Origin: Strigamia acuminata
Lineage: Eukaryota > Arthropoda > Chilopoda > Geophilomorpha > Linotaeniidae
NCBI GenBank assembly: GCA_949358305.1
Contig: OX442320.1
Location: 8,820,259 to 8,884,258, forward strand
DNA: 64,000 nt
Reading direction: 5' to 3'
Shown here: piece by piece, positions 10,723 through 28,447 of the stretch
Layout: each line of letters begins with the position of its first letter
Position numbering within the stretch: the stretch's first letter is position 1
The notes under the pieces: generated by a model
Database searches by the model: none
What the model saw: the letters and a program-made list of their open reading frames with translations, nothing else
What the model was told of the DNA's origin: nothing
Made by a program: the position numbers and the translations under genes

Positions 10723-12487
10723 ATGTCGCACATCACAATTATCATCTTTGTTTTCACATCCACTGGTTAGTAATACTGATGTAATAAAACCATTTTACTG
10801 ACATTAATAGTGCTATAAACTACAAACAATAAATCAAAACCATAGATAAGCCTTTCGATCGAACGATCAATCATTTTATCACTGTTTGTAGTTTAGAGTG
10901 CCATTAATGTCATTAAAATCACTTTATTATTATCAGAAGGAAATTATGCAGCGAGTTAAATGTTTTATTTATATAAATGAACTTTAGTTTCAGTCGTTTT
11001 TGCCCAAACGTGGCTAGTGGTACTAGAGGATGCAATTCCCATATCTTGCAGAAGCAGATTCCAAACTCGTCTAGACGTAAAACAATTCAGTGATTGCGTT
11101 GATAATATCATTAGATATTTTGAGAACTCTAGGAAAGGAATAGATGGATTCTGCAAGTAAGTATTCACACGGAGCTAAAATGTTTATACCAGAATTCTAC
11201 ACTTTGCGCCCGGTATCTTGATACTAAATTCGTACTGCGCATCCCATTCTGCGCAGACAATTTTCTAATTCCAGTTGTCATTTAGCAGTATCTGCATTCA
11301 AAAACTCTAAAATGTATGCAAAACTCGTTTTGTACGTGACGTCATTCCCATTGAATAACATTCCATGTTATTCAATACAAACACGAAACGAGTTTTGCAT
11401 ACGTTTTAGAGTTTTTGAATGCAGCTAGTGTTAAGCCTAATATTAAGCCTAATAATGTTAAAAATAAAGTAAATAAATAAAAATATTTTGATACTACGCT
11501 GTAAATTACATTTAATAATGAGTTTATTGTTGTTTATTTACTTTTTTTAATTCCAAAATCTGGTTATCCTGACCATGGCATCTCTTAATGAAGCGAGGAA
11601 GAAAAATCACCAATTTGACTTTTTATAACCACAATTACCCTTCCGCAAAATCTCTAGTAATCGTATATCTAAAACATGTTTAGAAAGGATATAAGCAGCT
11701 GTTTCAAAACACTGGCAGACACTATAAAACATTGCCTCGACGACGAAAAGTACGACGAAGTGTTTGGTAATCCTTTAAAAGCCGCACAAGGAGGAATGGA
11801 ATACGCATGTTCATACAACGGCCAACCACTTGCAGGTAATACCAAAAAGAGATCAAATTAGTGACACCCCCAAATCAATTGAAAAATCCCCCTAATCTAT
11901 TTAGTTGCACACCAATTATTCACACACTATTTTTATTTATTTGACCCCCTATTTGTAACCAAAATTTTAAACGCGCCTGATTTTAAATTTCTTTTATACC
12001 AACAGATTTATTGAACAAAGGCGTACAGTGTAGGGAATCCAATCCAGATGTCAGACTGCAAACTAACCAATGTTTCGAGCAAAAATTTCCAAACGCCACT
12101 GACTTTGAGCTGACTTTCAGTTCGGATGAAAATTGCGCGTAATAATATAAAATCAGTGCTTGTGCACTTACAATTTTCTTTTCTAAACACATTTATTCCT
12201 TTCTTTTTCCCCCCAGTAAACTAATTGAACTTTCAATCTGCTTGATCGACGTTTGGAGCACATGCGAGGACGAAACGGTGTCAGATTTCATCAAAAAATT
12301 GTCATTGAATATGCTCAATCAAACACCGTGTAAAGACTTAACTCATGCGTTATATGTGTACACGCCCGAAACGTTGAATTCCACGCCAACGCAATCGATC
12401 GCTACAATCCAGACCATCAACGCCTTACTTTTGGGCATTTTAGTCATTTTAGCCCTTGGTATTGTTATTATGACCAGTGTTATGTAA
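10723..12487 (+). CDS. Cysteine-rich secreted, probably GPI-anchored DUF1397-like protein, cluster gene D
   Basis: Exons 10723-10765, 10994-11156, 11684-11835, 12006-12138 and 12217-12487 give 253 aa, phases 1,2,1,2. Signal peptide MSHITIIIFVFTST. The cysteine triplets are ISCRSRF, SDCVD, GFCK; SCFKT, KHCLD, YACSYNG; VQCRE, NQCFE, ENCA; ICLID, STCED, TPCKD. An N-glycosylation sequon (NAT) is present in exon 4. The C-terminus is a long hydrophobic run (NALLLGILVILALGIVIM), which could be a GPI signal or a single membrane span. The gene starts 241 bp after the stop of gene C, the closest spacing in the array. Introns 1 and 2 contain MITEs. Confidence 0.86.
10799..10912. mobile_element. MITE in intron 1 of gene D
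   Basis: About 114 bp with ~30-bp inverted ends: TGACATTAATAGTGCTATAA at the left pairs with CACTCTAAACTACAAACA-complementary text at the right (TGTTTGTAGTTTAGAGTGCC). The two arms match except for a few positions. Confidence 0.7.
11294..11422. mobile_element. MITE in intron 2 of gene D, nested in an older repeat
   Basis: GCATTCAAAAACTCTAAAAT at the left pairs with TTTTAGAGTTTTTGAATGC at the right; arms of about 40 bp enclose a short loop. It interrupts an older repeat (about 11205-11560) whose uninterrupted relative is at about 35180-35395, in the opposite relative orientation, recognisable by GCATTCTGCGCAGA, CTAATTCCA and TATTAAGCCTA. Confidence 0.7.
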
Positions 12488-12917
12488 CCCTTTTTCTTAT
12501 AAAAACAAATCAGTTCGTTGTGCATGTAAACAAAGGTCTCCTAATGGTAAAACATGAATATTCCTGTCATAGTTAATTAAAACAATCGTATTTCGTCAAA
12601 AAGCCGTGTTATAGATTTGTGTTCTTGTTTTGTGATGCTAAAAAACACAAAAACAAACACACAAACACCAAAAACACGACTTTTCGAATGTTGTCAGTGT
12701 TTCTTCATTATATATGTATTCTACTTGCAATAAAAATTAATAAAACTGATCACACTATTGTTTGCATTACGTAAATTTACTTAATAATTTTTTTGACCCA
12801 TATGTTGAACAACCTTGATACTTGGCGCCTTCCCAGAAGTGACCACAGTCATAAGAAGACTAACTCCGTAATAAGAGTCATAAAGAGCGAGGAAGCTGAA
12901 CATCATTCACATTTAAA
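12488..12917. other. Intergenic D-E: 3' UTR of D and promoter of E
   Basis: AATAAAAATTAATAAAA near 12730 may provide a polyadenylation signal for gene D. The E promoter motif TTGGCGCCTTCCCA lies at 12822-12835. It is followed by GTCATAAAGAGCGAGGAAGC, which resembles GACATAAAGTGAGGAAG upstream of gene B and may mark the transcription start region. Confidence 0.5.
12822..12835 (+). promoter_or_regulatory. Conserved upstream motif of cluster gene E
   Basis: TTGGCGCCTTCCCA lies ~82 bp before the start codon. It is followed by a second block (GTCATAAAGAGCGAGGAAGC) shared with gene B. Confidence 0.45.
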
Positions 12918-15032
12918 ATGTTGCATTTCAGTCCTACTTTAATTGTGCTCATTTTGGCATCTACTGGTATAAATGTGTCAGTGTCACCAACAAATTATCA
13001 CGACAAAAATCCTTTATCTTTCTAGTTTCAGCCGTTTCCGAAAAAGAAAATTGGGCAGACAATCTGCTCAAAGAAATACCCGTGTCGTGCCGAAGCCGAT
13101 TCCAAGTGGATAAAGACCTCGACCTATTCAAAAAATGTGTTGAGGAAGATGTCCACAGTCTTCAAACTTTTGCAGAAAACGGAAATTCTGATGCTTGCAG
13201 GTAAAGAATAATTCATTGCATACATCTCATTGCAATAATCAAAGTAATCAACTAATCACTCATTTAATGAAACCCCTTAATACCATTATACATCAACAGT
13301 TTTTCTCAATTACTTTTTTTAAAAAATGATTATTTTTAGACGTGATGTAACAAGATGTTTAAAACAGTTGGGAGAAACTCTTAAACACTGCATAGCTGCA
13401 GACAAGTATCAACAAATGTTTCTAGATCCTGTCAAAGCGGTAATGGGTGGACACACGTTCGTTTGTTCAAACAACGGCCAACCGTTCAAAGGTAAACAAA
13501 TTAAATCACTGGCAAATTGTGTAATAAACGGTTATGGATACCATCGTGGATACCATTTGTTGGATCTAATTATACGCCTTAATTTAATTGAGTCTATTTT
13601 CACACGTCTCAACTCTTCGATTTCAATAGTATTCTGACTAGCTGTTCACCCACTCAGATTTTGGTCACAAAAAGTGTAAATCAATCAAAAATAAATCAGA
13701 CATAAAATAATGCACCTAAATAATCAACGAATGCACATACCAGTATCCAATTAGCTACACCCGTTAGTGATCATGATGAAACGCACGTCTTACTACGTCT
13801 TAGCACGTCTTACTACATGGGTGACTTTATTCGGACTAAGAGCAAAAGGTTATACACGAGACACACAGTTACACGATACTAGAAATAGACTAAACAATAA
13901 TTAGCGCCACTCAAAAGACACCATACTACAGAATAACACATTGCCATATACACAACATTCTAACAGCACCGTATTTTCCGATCTTTTTCTATAGAACTGA
14001 ATCTACCTCTATTGATCACTTCATTTCATCACCGATCATTTCGTTGCTTCGGTTGCAGAAGTAAACAAACCTAGCTTTATCTTCTTCTACACATTTCTAT
14101 GCATTTCCATTCTATACATTTCCACTACGTGAATAGACGATCAATTACGCTATATTTCCATTATACTTTCCATAAGGAAATCTCACTTTTTTTGGAGTGC
14201 CTAGAAATAATTCAAGACCCTTATTTGTCTACCGACTTAAGCTTCTACCCAAATTATTAAGACCCCTGCTGAGTTTGCGCTCACCCTGCCTTAACTAGGC
14301 CCCACAAAGATAGTCAAACAAGCATTTCGCTGCCCAAAAATGACCGGCAAAGACCATGTGGTCAGCGGTTGGACTGGGCTGGGTTGCTGCAAGGCGACCC
14401 AGCGACCTAGGCGATAACACGGTGAACGCACAACCCCTAGACAACCACAATAAAGATATTCAATCCAAACTGTGAGTTCTCTGTGTTGTACTTAATCGTG
14501 AATGGTGTCCAAACGCCCCTTGGTCCTCCCCTGGCCATGCATGAGGCGACCGACCGCCACTCACAGGATCAAACCTATTTTTAATATACAGATTTCTACA
14601 ACCGAGGCCAACAATGTTTTGCTGGCAACGACGTAGGCAAGCTCATGCAGCAATGCATCGAGGAAAGTTCCCAAATCTTTGAGAATCGCTTCACCGCAAT
14701 CTTCACATCCGACGACACTTGTCGGTAAGAAACAATTTCCACCCCAAAATTAACCAATTACTTTTTAATTATTTTTACGTCCATACAGTGAATTAATCAC
14801 CTTCTCCACCTGCTTGATCGACGCTACAGACAACTGCGAAGACAAAACAGCGCGAGACTTCTTCAAAAACCTCTCGCTGCACATGCTCAACCAAACGCCT
14901 TGTAAACGATTTACGCATCAACTGTACACACATACGCCGTCGCCATCTTCCTTACAGACATCCGTAGCTGCTCATCATCGTTCTCTCGACAAAATATTCG
15001 TCTCCCTCGCCATTTTCCTATCGCTTATTTAA
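12918..15032 (+). CDS. Cysteine-rich secreted, probably GPI-anchored DUF1397-like protein, cluster gene E
   Basis: Exons 12918-12966, 13032-13200, 13340-13491, 14592-14724 and 14789-15032 give 248 aa, phases 1,2,1,2. Signal peptide MLHFSPTLIVLILAST. The triplets are VSCRSRF, KKCVE, DACR; RCLKQ, KHCIA, FVCSNNG; QQCFAG, QQCIE, DTCR; TCLID, DNCED, TPCKRF. The hydrophobic tail (KIFVSLAIFLSLI) is the shortest of the family. Intron 3 is 1.1 kb and holds repeat-like sequence (about 13760-14560) that is more GC-rich than the surroundings. The exon-4 acceptor TTTAATATACAG lies directly after that insertion. Confidence 0.86.
13760..14560. mobile_element. Possible LTR/retroelement fragment in intron 3 of gene E
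   Basis: This block differs in composition from the rest of the intron. It contains ACGTCTTACTACGTCTTAGC direct repeats, a CAATAAAG polyadenylation-like word near 14448, and TGGTGTCCAAACGCCCC, which resembles a tRNA primer-binding site, near 14502. No coding region was recognised. The LTR reading is tentative. Confidence 0.3.
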
Positions 15033-15394
15033 TCCTTCAGCACTTGACGTGCGCCAAAATAAATTTCAATTGAAATTCCCATGTACACAATGTAATAAAT
15101 TGTCTAATTACTCGAAAAATTGTCACTTGCTTCGCCCACTACATCCTGAAAATTCCAATTTATTAATTCACAGCTCAAAAACTCGTTACGGAACTGATAT
15201 AAATCTAATGAATTACATCACCCGACAAACTAATCCACTCAACAAACGAGAAAAACAAAAGAAAAAATTCCACCAAATCTCAAATAATCTTGCTAACCCT
15301 ACTCCTTAATTGGAATCTACTATGACGCTGCTGGAAAGGGACTCCCACGACAAGCAAATCATACAATTAATTGCAAAATAGAAGCTCGCTTGTC
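15033..15394. other. Intergenic E-F
   Basis: AT-rich 3' flank of gene E and 5' flank of gene F. The family promoter motif was not recognised here. No gene is supported. Confidence 0.45.
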
Positions 15395-17071
15395 ATGGCA
15401 AACAACAGGATAATTATCTTCACATTCCTCTATTACATTTCTGGTAAGTCGTCGATTCATTTCGTTTGAAAAACACAAACAAATTCAATATTGATCGGAA
15501 TTACATCCATCTCGCAGTGATTTTCTGCCTAGAAGATGAGCTGGTTGAGATTCTGCACCAAGAAATACCCGAGAACTGTAAAAGCAGATATCAGATCGAA
15601 AAGAGTGTCGAACAGACGATGATTTGCTACAAAAATGACTTGAAAAAAGCGCTACCTGTAGATCTGCAAGACCAACACAGAATAGACGCCGAAGTGCGAG
15701 AAATTTGCCAGTAAAAGCAGAAAATTCTCTGTACTACCGTAAATGCTCTCATTGAGCGCATAATGTTAATTGAACACGATATCCTTTATCTTACAACGTG
15801 GCTGAAAAATACAATCTATTTTTATGTGCCATAAATGCAATTTAAAATGGAAAATGCACTTTTTAGGTGCCAAAAATGCATTTTAAGATGTTAAACACAC
15901 TTTTTAGATGTAAAATGCACTTTTTAGATGCAAAATGCTCTTTTTAGATGCAAAATGCACTTTTTAGATGTAAAATGCACTTATTATATGTAAAATGCAG
16001 TTTTTATATGTAAAATGCAGTTTTTTATATATAAAATGCACTTTTTTATATGTAAAATGCACTTTTTATATGTAAAATTCACTTTTAGGTGCAAAAAATG
16101 CATTTTTTTCACCTAAAAATGCATTTTAAAATTTTAAAATGACTTTCTAGGTGCCAAAAATACACATTCCAGGTGCCAAAATTGCATTTTAAGGTGCGAA
16201 ATCCACTTTTTAAATGCAAAAAATGCATTTTAACGTTCAAAATGCACTTTTTATATGCCAAAAATCGACTTTTTAAAATCTATTTTAATTATCGTTTAAT
16301 CATTTCGCGTGTGTTCTCTATAAGAGCATTTGACGGTAAACTTATTAGAATGAATTTAATTTTTACTTTCTCACAGACTAGATATCACGAGATGTTTTCG
16401 CTACCTGGGGGACGCAGTTGAACACTGCTTAAGCTACGAAAAATATCAACAAATCATCAACGACCCCATAATTGCACTTGCAACGGGTCAGAATTACGCG
16501 TGTTCCAGTAATGGACAACCATTAAGAGGTATACACGACCCAAATAAAAATAATTTCTCCAAAATTAAACGAAATTTATGACAGATTTTATACAGCACGT
16601 GCCGCACTGTCTACAGAACAAAGCGGTCAGCGAGCAGGTTAATGTCCATTGCGCGAAGAAAAATGCAAAACTTGGAAACCAATGGTTCTCGCAGACGTTC
16701 AAAACGGAAAAATCTTGCGGGTATGCAAATTTTACTGCCTTTTTGATCCTGTAGGAGTGAAATAGGCGTCGTTTTGTTGCAGTTTTGTGTTAATTTGCTC
16801 ATTCGTTTCCTGCAGTGAGGTGTTTTCGTGGATTAATTGTTTGTCCGACGCATTCGACAAATGCGAGGATCCAACCGTGACTTATTTCATCCGAAATTTA
16901 TCCCTCACGATGCTGAATGAATCACCGTGTCAAAAGTTTACTTATCTACTAGAGGGGCAATTGACTTCCACTGAGTCAACCAAATCGTCCGTTTCAATTC
17001 CCACACAGCACAATTTAATAATTGTATTCTTTACACTCGTAATTGTACTCTCAAATGTTTCTTCCTTATGA
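15395..17071 (+). CDS. Cysteine-rich secreted, probably GPI-anchored DUF1397-like protein, cluster gene F
   Basis: Exons 15395-15443, 15518-15710, 16377-16528, 16585-16720 and 16816-17071 give 261 aa, phases 1,2,1,2. Signal peptide MANNRIIIFTFLYYIS. The triplets are ENCKSRY, MICYK, EICQ; RCFRY, EHCLS, YACSSNG; PHCLQ, VHCAK, KSCG; NCLSD, DKCED, SPCQKF. An extra Cys (VIFCLED) lies near the predicted signal cleavage site. Exon 2 is longer than in the paralogs. The tail HNLIIVFFTLVIVLSNVSS is hydrophobic. Codon choice is somewhat more GC-rich than in genes A-D. Intron 2 contains a 20-bp tandem array. Confidence 0.86.
15836..16275. repeat. ~20-bp tandem array in intron 2 of gene F
   Basis: About 20 imperfect copies of a unit close to ACTTTTTAGATGTAAAATGC, with variants in which AGATG becomes ATATG or AGGTG. 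The array degrades at both ends. Confidence 0.85.
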
Positions 17072-17135
17072 AATCAATTGTAGTTCGCCACGTTACAATA
17101 AAGTATACAAGTAGGGTCCAAAAACTGATTTTTTT

Positions 17136-17610
17136 TTGTTCCTAAAATTCACGTTATGTACCAAAAAATCATTTTTTGGACCAAAATTCATTTTTAAGAC
17201 TGAACATTCATTTTTTGGACCGAAAATTGACCAAAAATTCACTTTTTGGATCGAAAATTCACATTTTGTACTAAAAATTCATTTTTTTTTTCAGAAAATT
17301 CATTTTTTGGACCGAAAATTCATTTTTTGGACCGAAAATTCATTTTTTGGACCGAAAATTCATTTTTTGGACCAAAAATTTATTTTTTGGACCAAAAATT
17401 CATTTTTTGGACCGAAAATTCATTTTTTGGTCCGAAAATTCGTATTCAGGCCCAAAAGATTCATCCTGAGACCAAAAAAATCCTTTTTAATACAATCAAA
17501 ATCACTTTTTGACTATAAACATCCAATCTTTAGCCAAAATCATTCAATTTTTGTGTGAGAAAAATTAAACCAAAATGGCTGCCCCATTGTACGCTTTCTG
17601 GATCCGCCCC
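17136..17610. mobile_element. MITE-like element with 20-bp internal array
   Basis: Units close to TTTTTTGGACCGAAAATTCA repeat between about 17136 and 17475. The right end (about 17575-17610) reads TTCTGGATCCGCCCCTACC, the inverse of GGGGCGGATCCAG that also bounds the element at 30632-30945. The right flank CAATTTTTGTGTGAGAAAAATTAAACCAAAATGG is closely similar in both in its short words. The left terminus is unclear. Open frames here come from the repeats. Confidence 0.55.
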
Positions 17611-17997
17611 TACCTTTTTGTTTATTCCTTGATCCACTCTGTATATTCTATTCCTAGATTCCTGGCAGTGTTCCAATTCCCAAGAGGAAATTAAAATTCT
17701 TCTCAACAGACGAAATATTTCCTGAAAAAGAAATGTAAACAATGTCATTATTCGTCAATACCAGCTTGGTTTTCTTATTACCCAAACCGCCATTTGCCCA
17801 CCACGCCACCAGTGAACAAACAATCAAACTATTACCACAATGGAGCTAAGCTAACGGCCGCCGAATACTTGTGCAACTAATCCGGATTTAATCGCTACAA
17901 TTGTTGCGTGATAATCCTCACGATATTTCGTATCTCGTTTTCACGTGTCTCATGATATCACGTTCATTTTTGTCTAGTGTAAATTTTGGAAACTGAA
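17611..17997. other. 5' flank of the RING gene
   Basis: No gene seen. The region probably holds the promoter of the RING gene; GCCGCCGAATACTTG near 17860 and an AT-rich leader precede the start codon. Confidence 0.4.
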
Positions 17998-18815
17998 ATG
18001 TCTTCGGCGTCACATAGAAAATCGGGTAAAAATGGTGGACATTCGTCAACCTTCAAATCGAAAGCCTTAAAAATGAAACCATGTAGATTAAATTACGAGT
18101 GCAAACTGTCGATCGTTATTATTTACCATTATTAATCGTCTACAGCAATGGAAGCTCGTGAACGTCGTTCCCGCAAAAGAAAAATTGATGATGATTTCGT
18201 ACAGCCACAAACACACAAAACTGAATTGAAGTCAGAAAGTGAGTTAGGTATTTAAAAATCAACATGGAATTTAAAGTATTGCTCATTTTTTTTGGTTTTT
18301 TAGTAGTATCTTCATCAGACAGTGAAGACGAAAGTGAGTGCAATGGCAAAAAGATTTACACCAATGTCAGCAGTAAGTTCACTGGATATACCAATTCCAG
18401 TGCAGTTGTGAATTTGTATTGACGGTTGGAATTCATTTTGAATTTTGACTTGTGATATTCAGAACTGTACTGGAATTAGGAAGGGGTAAAATTTTCATCA
18501 AATATGCATAATTTTGAATGAAATTTTTATTTGTAGCTCAGAAAAACAGTCGGAAACGACGAAGAACGTCCAGTAGAGAATGTTGTGCTATTTGTTTGGA
18601 AGGTTTCAACAGTAAAAGTGAAAAATATTTCCTTAATTGCGGCCATTATTTTCATTCCCCGGTACAAAAATAACAAAATGTTACTTTTTTTTCCTTTTCG
18701 AAAATTTAAATACGTTTATTTAAAATTTCAGTGTATTAAACAATGGTCAGGTGTGCAAAAAACTTGTCCAACTTGTCGCGCTACAATGTCAGAGACTGAT
18801 GAAGACAGTAATTAA
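17998..18815 (+). CDS. Small RING-H2 finger protein (predicted E3 ubiquitin ligase)
   Basis: Exons 17998-18025, 18146-18238, 18304-18372, 18537-18661 and 18732-18815 give 132 aa with all phases consistent. The N-terminal half is charged, with a basic RSRKRKIDDD stretch, an acidic-serine VSSSDSEDESE stretch and a basic KNSRKRRRTSS stretch, suggesting a nuclear protein. The C-terminal half is a complete RING: C-A-I-C, then a 14-residue loop, C-G-H-Y-F-H, S-P-C, ten residues, C-P-T-C (C3H2C3 ligands all present). It should recruit an E2 and transfer ubiquitin; the substrate is unknown. The protein is much smaller than named RING families and no symbol is assigned. A second start (MEARERR) in exon 2 is in frame. 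It is convergent with the E2 gene downstream. Confidence 0.85.
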
Positions 18816-20714
18816 ATGAAATTGATTTTCTCGTTCCGGAGCATCGTAACCAGCGCCTTTTTTCTTGATTTATTTACTTTATTAAAAAATAAAAATGCCT
18901 GCCGATTTTATAAATGCATTTTATAAGTTTTGTAAATTTACTCCTTTTGTAATACCGCCATTTTTTTTTGAGTAAGTTTTTTGATTGTATTTATTTTTAT
19001 TTGCGTAAAAAAACTAATAATTTAAAAAAAAAATGTGTCAAAACAAATTTTATTTTTATAGTTTGCACATTTGTTTTATTTTTTCCTGCACAATTCCGTC
19101 TCTAATTTCAACCTAAAGCCTTTTAATCTAATAAAGAGCTTCGCAGGTCCAGCGAGCAGAAATAAATAAACCAACTCAGCAGGAATCACACTTAGCTCAA
19201 CTTAATAACGATCTACTAATCTCGAGAAAAAACAATCATTCAAATCGAGTTTTTTCTCTTCATATCCGGTTTCCAAACGAAGCAACAAACTCCCAAATCA
19301 CAACGACAACTGTTATTAAATTTTTTTTTAAATCACGTAAACCTCGTTTATCCGGCCGCCATGTTAAAAACCAGGTTTTAGAGACCGCCGAGTAAAATGG
19401 CCGCGACGAAAAACAAAATTTGCCAAAAAATAAGTAAATAAACGTTTATCAAATGGGTTACTTTTGTAGAAAATACTTAAATTTATTCACACTGTAAGAA
19501 ATACATCCTTATACACCAACCACTCTTCAGTACAGAGATATACAATGGACTAAAAAACAGAAAAGAACCAACTACATGTACTCTATCTGATCAACACGCA
19601 CGAAGCAGAACTAAACTAAGTGACATCTGTGCCCATAAAATGGAATTGAGCACCTTTTTTGCATTCCCACATTTCTAAACAAACTCATTTTGGAGGTATT
19701 TTAAACGAACAAAAACAAATTTCTTCACAGAAAGAGGGCTAAAGTGGCAGAAAATGGAATCTCTGATTATTGCACTCGTTCTTTAACACCCTCAATTTAA
19801 TCTTTTCCCCCAAACAAACTTAAAAAAACAACAAAAAATTCATTTCAATTATACTAGAATCAAAAAATCAAACAAACATTCATTAATTTAAGAACCCTTT
19901 TATATCAAAAACACTAATAAAAAATTCGATTCAAATGTAACTAGTTCTAATTATTCATTACAAGTACTAGGGGAAACTTAAAATCATACAAAAAAAAAAT
20001 AATAATAATAATAATAATAAAAAATCGTAAACAATATCAGCAGAAAACATGAAAATCTGATTAATTTAACAGTGTTTTCTCTTCCCCTCTTTTGGTATAT
20101 TCACAACACTACAGACACAGAACAGAAATAGTAAATTTTTTTTTCGCCCACTGGTAATTTGAGTATTGTTTTGTTACAACTTTTACACTTAAAAACCAAA
20201 AATTAAGACAAATCCACCAAAAACAAATCAAACAGTGAGAAAAAAGCAAAAAAATACCTCACAAAAATTGGCACTTTTCACTTAATAATACAAAATACAA
20301 AATGGAAGAAATTTATTTCATTTTTAATTTAAACTTCAAATTATTTCATCAAAAAAAATAAATCAAAACAACAGGAAGACACTCAAATTAATCTTCTAAC
20401 ATCAATTTTTTCAATTAAACAAATCAATTTCATCAAATCCTCCGTGCACAAAAGCCCATTCATTATTGGTGGATCCACAAAACAAAATAAAAAACATTTC
20501 ATTCTAACATTTCAAAAAAAAAAAAAAAAAAAAATCCAAGTGGGGTTATTTAATTATTTATTAATTTTTTTTTAAATTTTTTTGTTTTGTTTCATGCAGT
20601 CCATCGCTCGCTGCCAGCCGCCATCATCCGATAAAGATTTGATGGTTTCTTCGCCAACAACAAACAACAACAACAGTCACAACACGCTTCAGCAGCAACT
20701 ACACTGCACTTAAG
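18816..20714. other. Intergenic between RING gene and UBE2E; includes both 3' UTRs
   Basis: AATAAA at about 18888 is a likely polyadenylation signal of the RING gene. From about 19480 onward the sequence is AT-rich and probably the 3' UTR of the minus-strand E2 gene; TTTATT at about 19482 would be its polyadenylation signal. A (AAT)n microsatellite lies near 20000 and an A-run near 20515. Bases 19350-19420 contain CGGCCGCCATGTTAAA, a GC-richer island of unknown role. Confidence 0.45.
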
Positions 20715-27453
<6,739 letters not shown>

Positions 27454-28447
27454 CTTGACACCTGACTGCACCAGATGTCAAAATCACGAGGAAAAAAAAT
27501 GGATTTTCTTTTAGATCATATTTTCTTTAATTTTTAAATTATAAAACGTTATTAAATAATCGGTTGAGATTTATCGTTGCGGTTTCGCTGGGGATGGATT
27601 CTAGTTTTTTACAAATACTATTCGGTCGTTTATCCGGCGCTAATGTGTCAAAATGGCGCCGCTGTGACATGAGATTTAGAGATTTTGTTGCTAGATTTAA
27701 TGATTGCCACGACATCTAGCGGTAGAAAAATAAAACTACAATAAGAATTTCAGTATCAAAATAAAAAAGTTATAATATTTTATGTTTAAATTTAACTGTA
27801 ATCAATTTAGTGGACTATAAAATAATAAAAAATATTATATATCTTGACATTCTGATTCCATTTGAAGTAAATCCGACTGTCCGAGCATATTAGTACATTA
27901 CACACTAATAAAATGGTAAAAAAATATAAAAATAAATATATATTCGCACAAACCATTGACAATTGATTCAAAAAAAAGCAGAAATCCAGTAGTTTCCTCA
28001 CTAAGAACCCGGAATAAAATAAAATTAACAGGTTGGTAACATTTATCTATGGGGGTTCAAAAGTTCAGTACTAATTGCTTAATTATTTCCCATTTCCCAA
28101 CTTTTTAAAACATAGGACAAAAAAAAATCACATTTAAACCTCATTTCCGCCTATACAAAAAAAACCAAGAAAGAATAAAAAAGGATCCATACACAGAAAA
28201 GGGGAATTTAAAAAATTAACATTTATTACATAAAATTGCTCAATTTGTGTCCATTCAATTCCATTCCATATTTCCATATGCTTTTACGCCACCAATTGAG
28301 GTAGACAAATAGCCCAAATCTGGAAGGAAGTGGGACTTTTATTTCATTTAAATCCATTTCACTTCTCGCTAATTACGTTAAAAAAAATGACCCTATTTAT
28401 ACGAAAAGTAACCGGACTGCTTGAGCAAAATCCTCTTCAATTAGGAG
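27454..28447. promoter_or_regulatory. Divergent promoter region between UBE2E and the sulfatase gene
   Basis: The E2 gene is read leftward from about 27.5 kb and the sulfatase gene rightward from 28448, so this ~1-kb gap must hold both promoters. GTGTCAAAATGGCGCCGCTG near 27645 is GC-richer and could be the E2 core promoter. CTATTTATACG near 28394 is a possible TATA-like element of the sulfatase gene. The middle is AT-rich without coding signals. Confidence 0.45.

Noticed and set aside
17136-17558. 140-aa frame rich in FFGPKIHFLD repeats
   Set aside because: It is produced by the 20-bp tandem array inside a MITE-like element. Two frames are open at once and there is no start context or splice signal.
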